Assembly (NCBI RefSeq): GCF_032118995.1
Contig: NC_092651.1
Location: 20,692,349 to 20,756,348, forward strand
DNA from: Asterias amurensis
Lineage: Eukaryota > Echinodermata > Asteroidea > Forcipulatida > Asteriidae
DNA: 64,000 bases
Direction of reading: 5' to 3'
In this document: positions 50,709 to 63,300 of the stretch, in pieces
Position numbering within the stretch: the stretch's first letter is position 1
Layout: the number at the start of each line of letters is the position of its first letter
Position numbers and translations under genes: made by a program
Notes under the pieces: model-generated
The model's input: only the letters and a program-made list of their open reading frames with translations
The model's database searches: none
Told to the model about the DNA's origin: nothing

Positions 50709-52680
50709 CCTGTTGCAGTCTCTCGGAGGATATTGTAACATCTCAAGACAGATTAATGTTCACAGTTCACAGAGGTAGTAGGTTTGCCAGATCGGGTAAA
50801 TAAGAAGCAGCCTAGTCGACTTAAATAATTTTGTATTAAAGTATTTTTGCCTCTTCATTTGGAACTGCCATGTAATTTCACTACGAGGCATGCATATTTA
50901 TACAGCTTCTTACTCAATTAAAGTTAAAGGCACGCTTTTTAGCTGGGATCCAATTTAGCAGAGTTGGCGCAGAGATTTCTGCAAAAAGCTGCTGCGAATT
51001 GAGTGAAAAGTGCTGTATGAGTGAATTGTTTATTTTTTTTCAATCGCATGATCAAACACACTTGCTTACACGTTAAGTGAAATTGATTGAATGTTTTGAG
51101 GAGTTTTTATTTTTGCGCAAAATATAATAATGCACTGTTTAAATTCTAAGCTTATTTGCCAAAAATAACCAGAGAAAAACCTGGGAAACCTATGTTATTG
51201 AGTTCAGCTAGACAGTATTATCGGTGAATTTGGCACTACAGTAATAAAGTTTTTTTTTAAATATATACTGTTCATCTTTAAGGATAACAGATGCAGCTGT
51301 GTATTTCTTTCAAAAACAAAATTTGACGCCTGTTAATATCGCCAAAACTTTTAACTTTTAATCTAATTGAAATTTATTTTGTGGCAAAACTTCCTTTCAA
51401 AATGATACAAGTACAATATTTTTTATTTTATGAAACATGCATGTGTAACCAACTACTATTTAAAGTTCACTTGTGAACACACAGATTCTAAGTTTCAATC
51501 TGAAACCTTAATGTTTTGGGGTGAACATTTTTTCAAACTATATTACTTCTTAGTGAATCCTTTCTGAAAAAATAGTTTATACTTTCAGCTGCAGTTCTAC
51601 TTAACAAGTATAGTTTTTATTGTCATAAGTTTTTGGAGTTTTTACCAACCTATAACCCAACCTTCAAGAGAGATTTCCGAAGGTGCTGACATTGACATTA
51701 AAGCAATAACTGTCTTAAATTTTCTTGCGACTACAAAACATGGCAAATTTTTCACAATTTGTTAAATTTTTGCATATTATGATTCCTTAATAGTAGTAGG
51801 GAGTAATTTAAATATTTTCCTAATTAAGTTTTGTTCAATTGGGAAAATCCTGAACAATTCCATTTTGTTTTTATATTTGAGGGAAATATGACATTATATT
51901 TTGATTATGAAAAAAAATATATTTTAAGAAAACTTATATAGTTTTGTATTAAATTGATGGAAGACAAATTACAGCTTTGTAAAATAAATTCATGATAATT
52001 ATAAAGAACAAGTTATTTTTTAAAGTTGAAAATATTTTATTCCCAGATGTGCCTTATTTTGTCAGAAGTTGTGCATTCTTGTAAATAGTATAGCTTTGGT
52101 AGCAAGAACAAATGCTGCTTTTAATGATTTTATTTTTATTTGATTAAAATTTAAATCAAGGCATGATTAAAATTATCTCTGTAACTTGTTGTCCTGAAGA
52201 TACGTGCAAAGACATTATAATCAAAGATGTGACCAATCTTGGGAATAGGAGGGAGAAAAACACACATTTACTAGACCCCCTGCATGTGACGTCAAATGTT
52301 TAAAAAGCGCCCTCACCGGGGTCAAAAAGCGCCCTCACGGGGGTCAAAGGAGGCAAGTGATTGGACGATAGCTGTTCTTTGTGCGTAAAAAGGTGCACAT
52401 GAGCTCAGCGTCTCTGTATCATTTTGCTTTATGCAAGGGGTCTGTAAGCCATTTGTGACATTTCTAAGACGTTGGGGTTTCACTTTGGTAATGTTTTTGT
52501 TCAATTCCCGAATATGGAATTGTATTTCATTCTCATGGCTTGGCAGGTATACAATGGAAGTAGTTATAATTGTCATTAACTGCAACTTGATACAAAATTG
52601 AAGTTTCAAGGTATTTTTTTTTTTTTTTTTTTTAGAGATTTGCTTACATTTTATTAAAGTTAATAAAAACTGATAAACTA
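50709..52680 (+). other. N4BP2 3' UTR and/or AT-rich intergenic DNA
   Basis: No ORF of interest. Candidate AATAAA signals on the plus strand lie near 51243, 51983 and 52660, and which is used cannot be decided. Two 24-bp direct copies containing AAAAAGCGCCCTCAC lie near 52298-52345. Confidence 0.5.
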
Positions 52681-52699
52681 CTTAGTGTTTGATTGGTGT

Positions 52700-52813
52700 A
52701 AAAATTCATTCAGGGATAAAAAAAGTGTTTAAAGTGATAAGCACAGTACCTGAGGCTTTCCAATTACTGTAGGTGGAAAAGAACCACTCAGATGGGATTG
52801 GAACCCACGACAT
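52700..52813 (-). mobile_element. SINE family J copy interrupted by a foldback
   Basis: GATGGGATTGGAACCCACGA is the inverted B box. The SINE head appears to resume after 53246 (GACATCTGTACTC). Confidence 0.6.
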
Positions 52814-53245
52814 CTTAGCCTTTAGTCAAGACGCACGCAGCACATCGGATAGCACGCACAGCCCCAAAAATGTAACGCACGAAAAAAGACTCGCCGTGAG
52901 CGGCGAAGCTGCGAAGCGCCTTTACCAACTCGTTTTGGGGGCCTTATGTTTTTCTTTACATTTGCCAACGATTTTGGTGGGAGAAAATGTAACGAATTTG
53001 CATCGAACGTTCTGTGACGTCATGCAAGTAAATGTGGCTTCTTATTGGCCAGCAACTCACCACGCTAATGCATTATGCATTACATTTTTCTCCCACCAAA
53101 ATCGTTGGCAAATGTAAAGAAAAACATAAGGCCCCAAAACGAGTTGGTAAAGGTGCTTCGCGGTGATAGTCTTTTTTCGTGCGTTACATTTTTGGGGCTG
53201 TGCGTGCTATCCGATGTGCCGCGTGCGCCTTGACTAAAGGCTAAG
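52814..53245. mobile_element. Foldback element with 5-bp target duplication
   Basis: Arms of about 165-190 bp: CTTAGCCTTTAGTCAAG at one end and CTTGACTAAAGGCTAAG at the other, with CCCCAAAAATGTAACGCACG in the left arm and its complement in the right. Flanked by GACAT at 52809-52813 and 53246-53250. It splits an older tRNA-derived SINE. Confidence 0.85.
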
Positions 53246-53250
53246 GACAT

Positions 53251-54236
53251 CTGTACTCTAGGGAAAAATGTCTTAACACAAAGAAGATGCCTTAACAAAA
53301 TTGTGTTTTTTTTATGTGTATAATATGAAAGGAACTTTTTGGAAATTCGGTTAACTTTCTATCAAAACATCCAAATTAAAAGTCCAGCATTAGACAATAA
53401 AAAAACTAAAAAAACCTGTGATGTCTAATAACTGAAAACTACGACTCTCGAACTACCTCTATTATGCGTAATTCAAGTGCAGATGACCTATGCACAGTAG
53501 AAGTACGGACGTCATGCTCAGTCTGATACATGAATTACACAGTGTATCAGGGTTGAGTGTCATTAGAGACAAAAATATCTGAAACTAGGATCCAAACTTT
53601 AGAAAGTTATGTTAAAATGTTTGAATTACCACCTTATAGTAGCCCCTGGGGTTCAGGTTTCACAGAGCTTTTTGGAACATGTTCTCAGTACAAAAGAAGT
53701 AGATCAATGAGTAGGATTTCAAAACTTATGCCGAAAAAAAAGAACAGCTGTTTTTCACAAGACTTCAAAAGGTCTGAATTCCGCTAAAAGTCTGAAATTT
53801 CTTATTCCTGATGTACACATGGTGGGTTCATGATATCTTTTTTAGAGGGAAAACTGCGTCAGCCTTGAGCGAGGCTACAAAATGTGTTGATACCGATGCT
53901 TTAAAAACCGCCACTGGTCGAAACATTCGGCATGTGACTCTAACTGATCCTTGCAAAGTCAAACAATGAACAGCGACAACAGGATTCATTAAAAAACAAA
54001 CGGCTAAGAATGTAGTTTCAAAATATTTCATCATTTAATACTCGCTTTATCAATAAATTATGTCACAATTTAACAAAAACATGCATTGAATGAAAGAGGA
54101 GGGGCTAAAATATCTCCCGAACACAAGTGAATAAAATAGACTTAAATAATGTCAGACTGTAACAAAATTAACGTGAAAGGCACATGTGATTCTATTAATA
54201 GTGATTACTTGATAAGATTATTTGATTAGTTTCTAG
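53251..54236. other. Intergenic DNA, nothing recognised
   Basis: Between the GACAT foldback and MITE A13. Short frames only. Confidence 0.5.
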
Positions 54237-54623
54237 TTGAAGGCAGTGGACACTATTGGTAATTACTCAAAATAATTATTGGCATTAAACCTCACTTGGT
54301 AAAGAGTAATGGGGATAGGTTGGCAGTATAAAACATTGTGAGAAACGGCTCCCTCTGAAGTGGAGTAGTTTTCAAGATAGAAGTAATTTTCCACGAATTT
54401 GATTTCGAGACCTCGAGTTTAGAACTTGAGGTCTCGAAATCAACCATCTAAACGCACACAACTTTGTGTGACTAGGGTGTTTTCTTTTTTCATTATTATC
54501 TTGCAAATTTGATGACCGATTGAGCTCAAATTTACACAGGTTAGTTATTTTATGCATATGTTGAGATACACCAACTGTGAAGGCTAGTCTTTGACAATTA
54601 CCAATAGTGTCCACTGCCTTTAA
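54237..54623. mobile_element. Family A MITE, copy A13
   Basis: TTGA (mutated TTAA) then AGGCAGTGGACACTATTGG; right end GTGTCCACTGCC-TTTAA. Confidence 0.85.
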
Positions 54624-55637
54624 GCATGTGACGGTATTTATCACAGGGAACTTCACAGTGACTCGTGTTACAATAACATTGCTAATCCAAATGTTTAGTG
54701 AACAGGGACATTCTACTGTGACTCTCGTTACCCTGCAAAAATGCTATAAATTTTCCCTGTGAAAGTGTTTGATTGCTTTTGAAAAAGATTTACACAAAAG
54801 TTGTGCATGGTTATTCATTATTTTCTCCGGACTCTCACAATAAGTCTTTTTGAGGTATGGCAGACACTATAGGAGTGCACTGTTTGGTTTGGGCGTGTTG
54901 ACCCCTTGCACCACGTCACACGCAGCGACTGTGCCACGCTCACCATTTTGAAGGCAATAGGTTTACATGTAGTTGCTGCGCCGCCTAAAATGCGCACTTT
55001 ACTAAATAACGCACAGTGACATTGCCCACCAGTATGGCGCATCTAAGATTATTCTGATGATGACGTCAGGTGAAGTGGGTCAAAACAGACAAATTAAAAA
55101 AAAAACTTAAAGTGTTATGTGTCCATCATAATCAAAATGGCTTATGGATGAAGCCTTAACTTTCACAGGTTTGTTATTTCATGTATCACACAAAACATGA
55201 ACACAGTCTGCGACTATTTTGTCAGCTCTACCAATTCTATTTGATACCTTCATTAGCCAAGCACAGCTAGCTGTAAAGGCAAAGTAAGGTAGTTACCATT
55301 AGTGTATAACATATGTAAACTATTTTTTTTTTCACCAGAAAACCCTATTAAAAAAAAAAACCAAAAGCCCTTTACTGAAATATACATATGCACAGTTGTT
55401 CCTCTAAGTAAATCTACAATACATCTTTCCAAAAAGAAAGTTATTATTGAGTAATTCATAAAATAAAATCACCACACACAATTTAAGAAAGAAAAAAAAA
55501 CAGTTATGTTTTAAAGCTACTTGTAAAAAGCCTGTCCATAAAGGTTTGGTTTCGTATGAGAGAATTTTGCTGTTGCCAGCTTGGTGTTTATATCTCCTTG
55601 TGGGAGTTTGCCGAGTTCCCTTGATGGGAAGATCATT
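54624..55637. other. Intergenic DNA, nothing recognised
   Basis: Contains a mildly CpG-containing patch near 54885-55000 without an associated gene. Confidence 0.5.
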
Positions 55638-55752
55638 TAAACAAACAAACAAACAAACAAACAAACAAACAAACAAACAAACAAACAAACAAACAAACAA
55701 ACAAACAAACAAACAAACAAACAAACAAACAAACACCCCAACAAACAAACAA
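55638..55752. repeat. AAAC tetranucleotide microsatellite
   Basis: Roughly 25 AAAC units with a CACCCC interruption near the right end. Confidence 0.95.
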
Positions 55753-56360
55753 GCACCCCGACACCTGACCCCCAGGGCCCAATTTAATAAAGCTCGATAT
55801 TGCTTGATAATATTCTGCTGAACACAAAATGAACATGTGTAGAAAACAACATCAACACTTGTAGTGGACATAACTGACCGTTCAGAACCTGAATCATCCA
55901 AAAACATCCAATGATGACAAAACCAAATCCAACCCAAGAGCCCATCTTTACTCGTGTTCAAGTTCAGAATCTTCAAAGTAAATGCTTTCTTAAAAATAAC
56001 TTGTGATTTGAAAGTACTGCCAGAACTTTGCCAAAACATGAGCAACTGAAACTTTGCAATGGTTTCTTCCATTATCTAGTACTGATTGCAGTTACACTTA
56101 ACAATTCTAGTCACAGTCACACAAAAAATTAAAAAACAAAAACAAATTAAAATTGTTCGAAGAATAATAAATTTAGAATGTACTTCTTACATAAGATATT
56201 TAATTTTAGGGGAAAAAACTTGGTAGTTGGTTAAAAATACTTTTGTGATTAAATAACTATTAACTAAAAAATGAAATTAAAAATAATAATATAAGTTTTC
56301 CGGTATTTTGGTCCTAATAAGTGGCTAATTCCAGCAAATTTGAAATCTCCTTACAACAGT

Positions 56361-56505
56361 CATTCAGAGTCCAGCATTCTCCAGAAGACGATCAGAGCAT
56401 ACTGATCGAAACTTCGAGTTAAACCAACGGTTCTTTTCAGAACCACCCCGACTCATTTAGAGATAGCCATTACATGGTGTTACCGCAAACTCTTCTATAA
56501 CAGTC
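56361..56505 (+). repeat. Repeat H-like element with two hairpins
   Basis: CGATCAG-AGCATA-CTGATCG stem (56389-56408) followed by AAAC; then GGTTCTTTTCAGAACC hairpin (56429-56444); then TACATGGTGTTACCGCAAAC. Partial copies at 62571-62675 and 60583-60629. Confidence 0.75.
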
Positions 56506-56636
56506 ATTCAATTTCACTTATTGTGCAAGCATGTGCTCTCTTGAATCACTGTGATTTATAATGATGACCATTCACCCTTACAATCCACTCACAAAGCATT
56601 CAAAATTTGCAGCGCTTTTTGCAGAAATCTCTAATG

Positions 56637-56856
56637 GACCCTTCCCATGAAATATGCTAATCACATTCACGCATGCGTACAGACCCTGCTGGTTGGCAAG
56701 CGCCATAGAGTTGTGCGCTAAGCAGACGCGCAATCGCGTCTGCGTCATGCACCAATTAGCCATGTACAAAACAGCGGGATGTTCCCTCATTTTTGGCCTA
56801 CCAAAACGTTAGTGCGCATGCGCTATGTGCAATTTACATATTTCATGGGAAGGGTC
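56637..56856. mobile_element. Short MITE with GACCCTTCCCATGAAATATG ends
   Basis: Left end at 56637 and its complement CATATTTCATGGGAAGGGTC ending at 56856. GC-rich centre with GACGCGCAATCGCGTC hairpin. No coding content. Confidence 0.8.
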
Positions 56857-57779
56857 TATTGCGCCTTCTCTGTCGACTTGAATGCTAATTTTGCACTGTT
56901 AAAAAAAAAACACTATTAAATTTAGTTAAAAAATCTGCTTGTCTCAAGATGAAAATGAATGACGGTTTCAACTAAAGAAACAAAATTGCTTACATGCGAA
57001 TTGGCCCCCTCATTTGTTGAACAATTTCAACAACAAAAAACCTTAAATAATACAATCAACCACCAATGACGAATGACAAGTAAATTTTGCACAAAATATT
57101 TGAAAGAATTCATCAAAACCCCACAACTCTCTTTTGTTGTTGATTTAAACTTCTAGGTTTTTTTAAATCTCCTGTCATTACATTAGAAAGTAATCAAATT
57201 CAAAAACATAAAATACAAGCTCTTTATTTGAATCGATTTTCAGAAACGGAATAAACATCAAGAAAGAACGATAAGAAAGAATATCAAGAAATCATCAATG
57301 TCCCTTTTACATTTAAGACGTTGATGCTCTAACTTTCAATATATTAATACACTAATACCAGTGACGCTACTTGTGTTTTAACCTTGCTAAACTATTATAT
57401 TAGTCAATTACCGTGAAGTGGTTTTTTACTTTGATAAATGGATTTTAATAAAATATAGATTTCTTATATATAGTTATTTTTCTAGAAAAGACCAACCATC
57501 AAAATGGCCTTGTTAATCGTTAAAGCTGCTCCCCGCTGAATATTAACAAATAAATGAGTTGATTTGGTAAATTGCACTTAATAATTGATTCACAGTTGAT
57601 GAAAAGACTTTGTATTTTACTACCCAATCGGGGACTTTGTTTTGAGTTGTTTTGTTTAGGTAAAGCCAAGGTTGTAGTGACTGGGAACAGTAGGTCCTAG
57701 AGTAGCGTTGATCAAGGCGCTACAGCCAGCCTCGACCTGCAAAATCCCAGTCCCCATCACTGAATTCCGCCAGCACACC

Positions 57780-58030
57780 CCCATACATAACAGTGCATAT
57801 AATACGTGTACAGCGTATGTACACATACATGTACGTACTGTACATGTACATGCACATGTACCATCTGTACGGTACACGTACGGTACATGAGTACTTTCGT
57901 ATTGTTTGAGCCACGTGTACGAGGTTGAAAGTACAAAGACACGACCGTACTCACGACTTCGCTACACTGTTCTCGCTGTACATTGTAGTGTACATACAAT
58001 GTATACGTTGTACGTGTATGCACTGTGTGC
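57780..58030. repeat. GTAC/TACA-rich low-complexity block
   Basis: Many overlapping GTAC, TGTACA and CATGTAC words, with short palindromes such as GTACATGTAC and TACGGTACACGTACGGTAC-type strings. Confidence 0.75.
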
Positions 58031-58337
58031 AGAATGCTGAATCGTGCCGCGCACCGGGCCAGGGCACACAACAGCCTTGAATCAAGGCTAGTCCTAGAGA
58101 GGTTCAACACCCCCAATAATTTGTTCCAGTCACCGTTTGGAGCCTCAGTTGGCAAATTAAATATTAATATTTTTGCCTTGTGTCTTTTAAGCATTTTCAA
58201 TTACAAGAATATTTGTTGCTTTGGCATTGTAGAATACAGTAAGAATGCATGCTTGGCACGACAGTCTTTCGACGAGCATTTGTAGTCAGCAATCTGAAAA
58301 CTGACTTATATGTGCCCCATCAAAGGAAATGGCAGTC

Positions 58338-58450
58338 GCTGTGTCGTGGCCGAACAGTCAAGCCCATTGGACTAATGCTCTGGTGTTTCTGATCAGCAGT
58401 TTCTGATCTGATTGCTTCATTCTTCGGATGCGACATAAAGCTACACCAGA
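58338..58450 (+). mobile_element. tRNA-Leu-like SINE head fragment
   Basis: GTGTCGTGGCCGAACAGTCA and CTCTGGTGTTTCTGATCAGC resemble the head at 18474. Confidence 0.55.
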
Positions 58451-59560
58451 CATTATTCAAATCTTACTCACAAATGGCTTAAATTTGCTTCTGTAAACCT
58501 TCCTAGAGCAAATGCCATAGTTTACACCCCTGTATAGGATTTTTTCCCCTCTTAAAAAAACGGGGGAAAAGGGAAAACAAGGAAAGGAAACAGACCTTCA
58601 GTAAGAGGTCTGAGTCATTCTTAAGTCACAAGTCTTTATAAAATCTTTCCCTTTTCACTTTAAAATCAACCCAAATTCAAGGCTTAAAAAAAGTCACAGC
58701 TGTTCTTGAACTAAGAAGTTTAGTTTAAAATCCCCAAGTTGTCCACAAGAAAAAAAAAAGTTGTATAAAATATCTGTTCTACATTACTGTTACGTTTTTA
58801 AGATGTCCCCCCCCCCATCAAAAGCTCTTGTTGGCACTTGGCAATTTAATTGCTACTCCTTTTGGCATTTTGTATAGGTAACATAATTTAAAAACTAACA
58901 AAAACCTGAAAGAAACAAAAACTGTAATACTTCAAGTTAAAAGTCAATGCTGAAACAATGCTGTAAAAATGTAACATTTTGAGTTGTACATGTACATGTA
59001 TGTCACCAAACAGAGTGACTCAGTGTCACTGTTTCATGACTGCATGGCCGTATGACTAAGTGACTAAATATAGACCCTATTATCTTGCTGAACAACCCAG
59101 GGTATTTCCTTGTGGGCAAGACACTTTACTACTTGAATTATCACACAAAATCAAAAACTGTAAAAAAAATAGCGGCTGAAAAATTTATGAGATTTACCCC
59201 CTGTTCGTTCATATCAATCTATAAAAATCAAAGGGATGATGCATTCTTCTAAATGAGCTACGCATAAATCATGCTATGTGATAAGTGCCGTAACTAAGGG
59301 GGCACAGGTGGCATCTTTGATGTCTTCCCCACCCCGGGTGCCACCATTTGAAGTATGGACTCTATAGATTAAAAGCATACTGGATTAAAAGGTTACTTTG
59401 TATGAACATTTTCGTAGTATTTTCAGGGTTTTAAAACTATTTTTCCACTCACTTCCTTGCAGACAATGTATTTTTTTTTTCTTACAAAAAAAGTATGAAA
59501 TGAAATTATGAGAATGCTGAAAAAGGGGCTCGTTTAAAAAAATACAAACAAAAACTAGTT

Positions 59561-59566
59561 TTTATT
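59561..59566 (-). promoter_or_regulatory. Possible GALNT polyadenylation signal
   Basis: AATAAA on the minus strand about 620 nt past the stop. Other candidates exist further on. Confidence 0.25.
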
Positions 59567-60184
59567 AGCCAGAAGTGCACCACCATAAACCACCCATAAA
59601 TTTTCAACCTAGTTTCGGCACTGTCCGTAGATCTATTCTAAACATAAAAATGATGTCATAGGTTACACGGTCTGTCGGTACCACGCAGCATCATGACATT
59701 TCATCCCTAGGTGACGAAGTCAAAATTAGAAAACTATAATCAGCCCCCTAAACCAATACTTTCATCTAGAACACAATCAACACCAAGACCTCGAAATAAC
59801 CCACGACACCCAAAGCAATTGCTGTGGTGCCCCTGGGATTTAAATGTGGTGTCTTTGCAAAGTTGCAATACAAATTGAAATTTTCCTAAGGAAAATTGCT
59901 GTGCCCCTTCAAGAGCAAAGTTCAAGGCTCAAACACCCTTATATCTAGAGCCTTTGATAGTGACAGTGTTGGCACATTTCTTGTCAAACACTTACATTTT
60001 TAAGCATAATCATTCATGAATAAAAAATTCTTTAAAAAAGTTATTAAATTCTTCGTTAATGAGAAAGAACTTACAAAGACGACATTTCTGAAGATTAGGA
60101 TTATGTTTTAGTAAAAAACTGAATAATGCACTTGGGAGAAACACTTGACAGCAATAAATAAAGGCGATTTTTTTTTCTCTACCA

Positions 60185-60379
60185 TCAATGTAAAGACAAT
60201 TTATACTGCTTAGAAAACTTTTGTAGAACCTTGGGGAAGGTCTTATCAAACTGCCACCGGAGGGCGCTGTTTGACGTGGAGCAAGACGCCATAGAGAGGC
60301 TCTTCCTTTGGGTTTTTTCAACAGAGGTTAGGATGGTAAGGCACAGTGACGAGCTGGGATGGTACAAGAGCTTGTATTC
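60185..60379 (-). CDS. GALNT10-like: GALNT final coding exon, third lectin repeat
   Basis: Encodes EYKLLYHPSSSLCLTILTSV, then MASCSTSNSALRWQFDKTF and a basic tail ending KQYKLSLH with a stop at 60185-60187. Confidence 0.9.
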   Translation of the reverse strand, partial: EYKLLYHPSSSLCLTILTSVEKTQRKSLSMASCSTSNSALRWQFDKTFPKVLQKFSKQYKLSLH

Positions 60380-63300
60380 CTGAAGGGGGAAAGGAAAACG
60401 ATCAAATTAATTATTCAGTGCTTCCTCTACAGTTTATTCATTCAATCATTTCGGTTTCATTAAAAATACCAAATAAGAAGTCCGAAGACTTAAAACATTA
60501 AATTTACAAAGTTTTACACCAAAAAGAAGGGGTGTAAATTTGAAAAGGAATTAGAGATAAAACATTAGGCACTTAAATACTCATTTAGAGATAGTCATTA
60601 CATGGTGTTACCGCAAACTTTTCTATAACTTACCTCATGATACACCCAGAGTTGGTTCCCCTTCCCCCCATGGCAGGGGTATAATATGGGTTCCCCACCG
60701 GGATCCCTACTGGGGTAATCCACACATTGCTTCTCACTCGCCCCAGGTCGAAAGTCCTCATGCCACGTCAAGGAAAAGTACTGCACCACAGAAAGAGAAT
60801 TCAATTTATTTTGTATTAGTTAATTTTATAGTAGTTTGTTGATTTTTAAAATTGTTTATTACCTTTAAACAAAATTCCTCTGACTCTTTTTGATTTAAGT
60901 ACCGGTATTGTAATTATAGTCCTTTAAAATATGACTAGTATTATATATGTTATAACGATTGTTAAGTCTGTATTGTGATTGAGACTGCCAGCTACAGATT
61001 ACTAACCAACAACAAAATAATTATAATAAATTAACCAAATCATTAAGTTTACTTAAGAGTAACTCTACATTGTCAACATGTGTTTGTCAATATAAAAGTG
61101 TCAATACCAAAATAGTGAACGTGGCACGATCACCACATGTGACGCACTCTCAAGGGGTCGACATAAATCCAGCTATTATTATCTCATTGCAAACACACAT
61201 GTATAAAATAAAATAATAACTCCAACCTTCCAGAAACTACACATATCTATAAAAACATTAAACATTATAAACAAAAAAGATAAATGCAATTCAGAATGTT
61301 GACATAATTCAACACCAAATAGTACAATATTTCACAATGTTAGTTATGGATTAGGAAAGAACATTTTCAAATACATGGGCAGGAGGGGTTGCAAGGAAAA
61401 TAATCTATCACCAAAGTACAGGCCTGTAAAGTTATACAAATATTTATAGCTTAAACAAAATTACACAGAGGCCATGTACACCACCCTCTAAATGACAGGG
61501 AAGTGGTCGGGTTTGGAATGGTGAAACAAACAGATTTAAATCTTTCACTTTGTCATGCAAAAGTTACCTGTCAGAAAAAATACAAATATAAACACAACTT
61601 GGGTTTCAGGGATATCAAAATAAAACAAACACTGTAGAAAATTTATTTGAATAGTCTTGAACACAAAATCTTTTGTTCATTGCAAACAACCTTGTCCCAG
61701 TTTCATAGAGCTGCATCATGCAGTCATTCAAATGTAGAGTAAATAAATATCTTAAGTAATGTCCTGACACGGCAGTTATGATTGCAGTGTGATGCTAGTT
61801 GTTGCGTCTCTCATCACTTTCTAGTGAGTGAGGCATAGTCCAATAACCATCATTTCCGTTCTTTCCTTCTTGATTTTTATCGTAGGATGGTCTGTTGAAA
61901 TGAGCACTAAGCTATCCCTAAGGGATATTATGCTTAATTTTCATGGGGAACTCCTTATAAAAAAAAAAAAGTAAAAAAAAAAAAGCAGAAAATATTGCAT
62001 GATACCAATCATGGAGTGTACAAGGGTGAGGTATTGTGGCTTGTAACCACATTATGGTTAGCATAATTTTGTTGTGCTTAGCTACCTTTTGTGCTTAAAG
62101 GTTAGGGTCTATGTAACTTTTGTAGGACAAAAAACAAAATGTCCATAGATTTACAATAAACTTACAGGGTTTGAAGATAATGGTAGTAGAAAGCTTCCCT
62201 GAAAATACTGCATGCTGAGGTGCTGTAGTTTTTGGGAAATGAGTAAAACAATGTCATGAAAATAATTTTCGCCTCATAAGACGAAAACTATTTTAATCAT
62301 TTACAAACGTATTGTCATGACATTGTTTTACTCATTTCTCAAAAACTACAGCACCTCAGTAAGTAATATTTGAAGGGAAGCTTTCCACTATCATTATCTT
62401 CAAACCCTGTAAGTTTAATGTAAATCTATGGACATTTTGAAAAAGTACCCAAATCCTTTAAGTAGCTCTATGAAATTGGGCCCTGGCAGGAAATAACACA
62501 GTTGTCGTACCTCCATAAGACATTGAGATATAAGGTAAGGCTTGCAGTAACACAGTGTAAGAAATCTCTTGGGGGAGTAGAAGATGGTTAGAGCACACTG
62601 ATCAAAACTTCAAGCAGAAACCGACTCTAATTCTCAGAGCCACCCCTACTCACATTGTGTCACCACAAACTTTACTTATTATTTTTCCACCATGTCTTAA
62701 AGCCATTGGACACTTTCAGAACAGAACAAAAAATAACAGTTCACAGATTTACAAATAACTTAAAGGGTTTACAGAAGGTAATGGTGAAAGACTTCCCTTG
62801 AAATATTATTCCATGAAATGCTTTACTTTTTGAGAAAACATCACAACAATATCAGTTCTCGGTATCAAGAATTACGGATTTGTTATAAACACATATCATG
62901 ACATGGCGAAACGTGCGGAAACAAGGTTGGGTTTTCCCGTTATTTTCTCCCGACTCCGATGACTGTTTGAGCCTCAATTTTCACACGTTTGTTATTTTAT
63001 ATATAAGTTGTGATACACAAAGTGTGGGCCTTGGACAATACTGTTTACAGAAAGTGTCTACTGGCTTTAAGTATTGAGATATTTTCCAACAACAAAAAGT
63101 TCGCAGGATATATTTTTTTTCTCACTCACCTGATCTCCTTTTTTGTTTTGTTTAAGAACTGAACAAGTATCAGCAACTATTTCTAATTTTCGACCTCGAC
63201 TAAACGTTAAGCACAGGCCACTCGCTTCATGTTTTACCTGGAAGGAAAAATATTAAATGTGAAGGGAAAATAATTAATAACAAATCTTGAATGATTTAAT

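Larger units (their letters stand above)
56857..60184. other. Intergenic DNA, partly GALNT 3' UTR
   Basis: Apart from the GTAC-rich block at 57780-58030 and SINE pieces near 58340 and 59080, no feature is recognised. The minus-strand UTR probably extends some distance below 60185. Confidence 0.5.

Noticed and set aside
55404..56072. 222-codon minus-strand frame with CLFVCLFV repeats
   Set aside because: Produced by the AAAC microsatellite; the flanks have no protein-like features.
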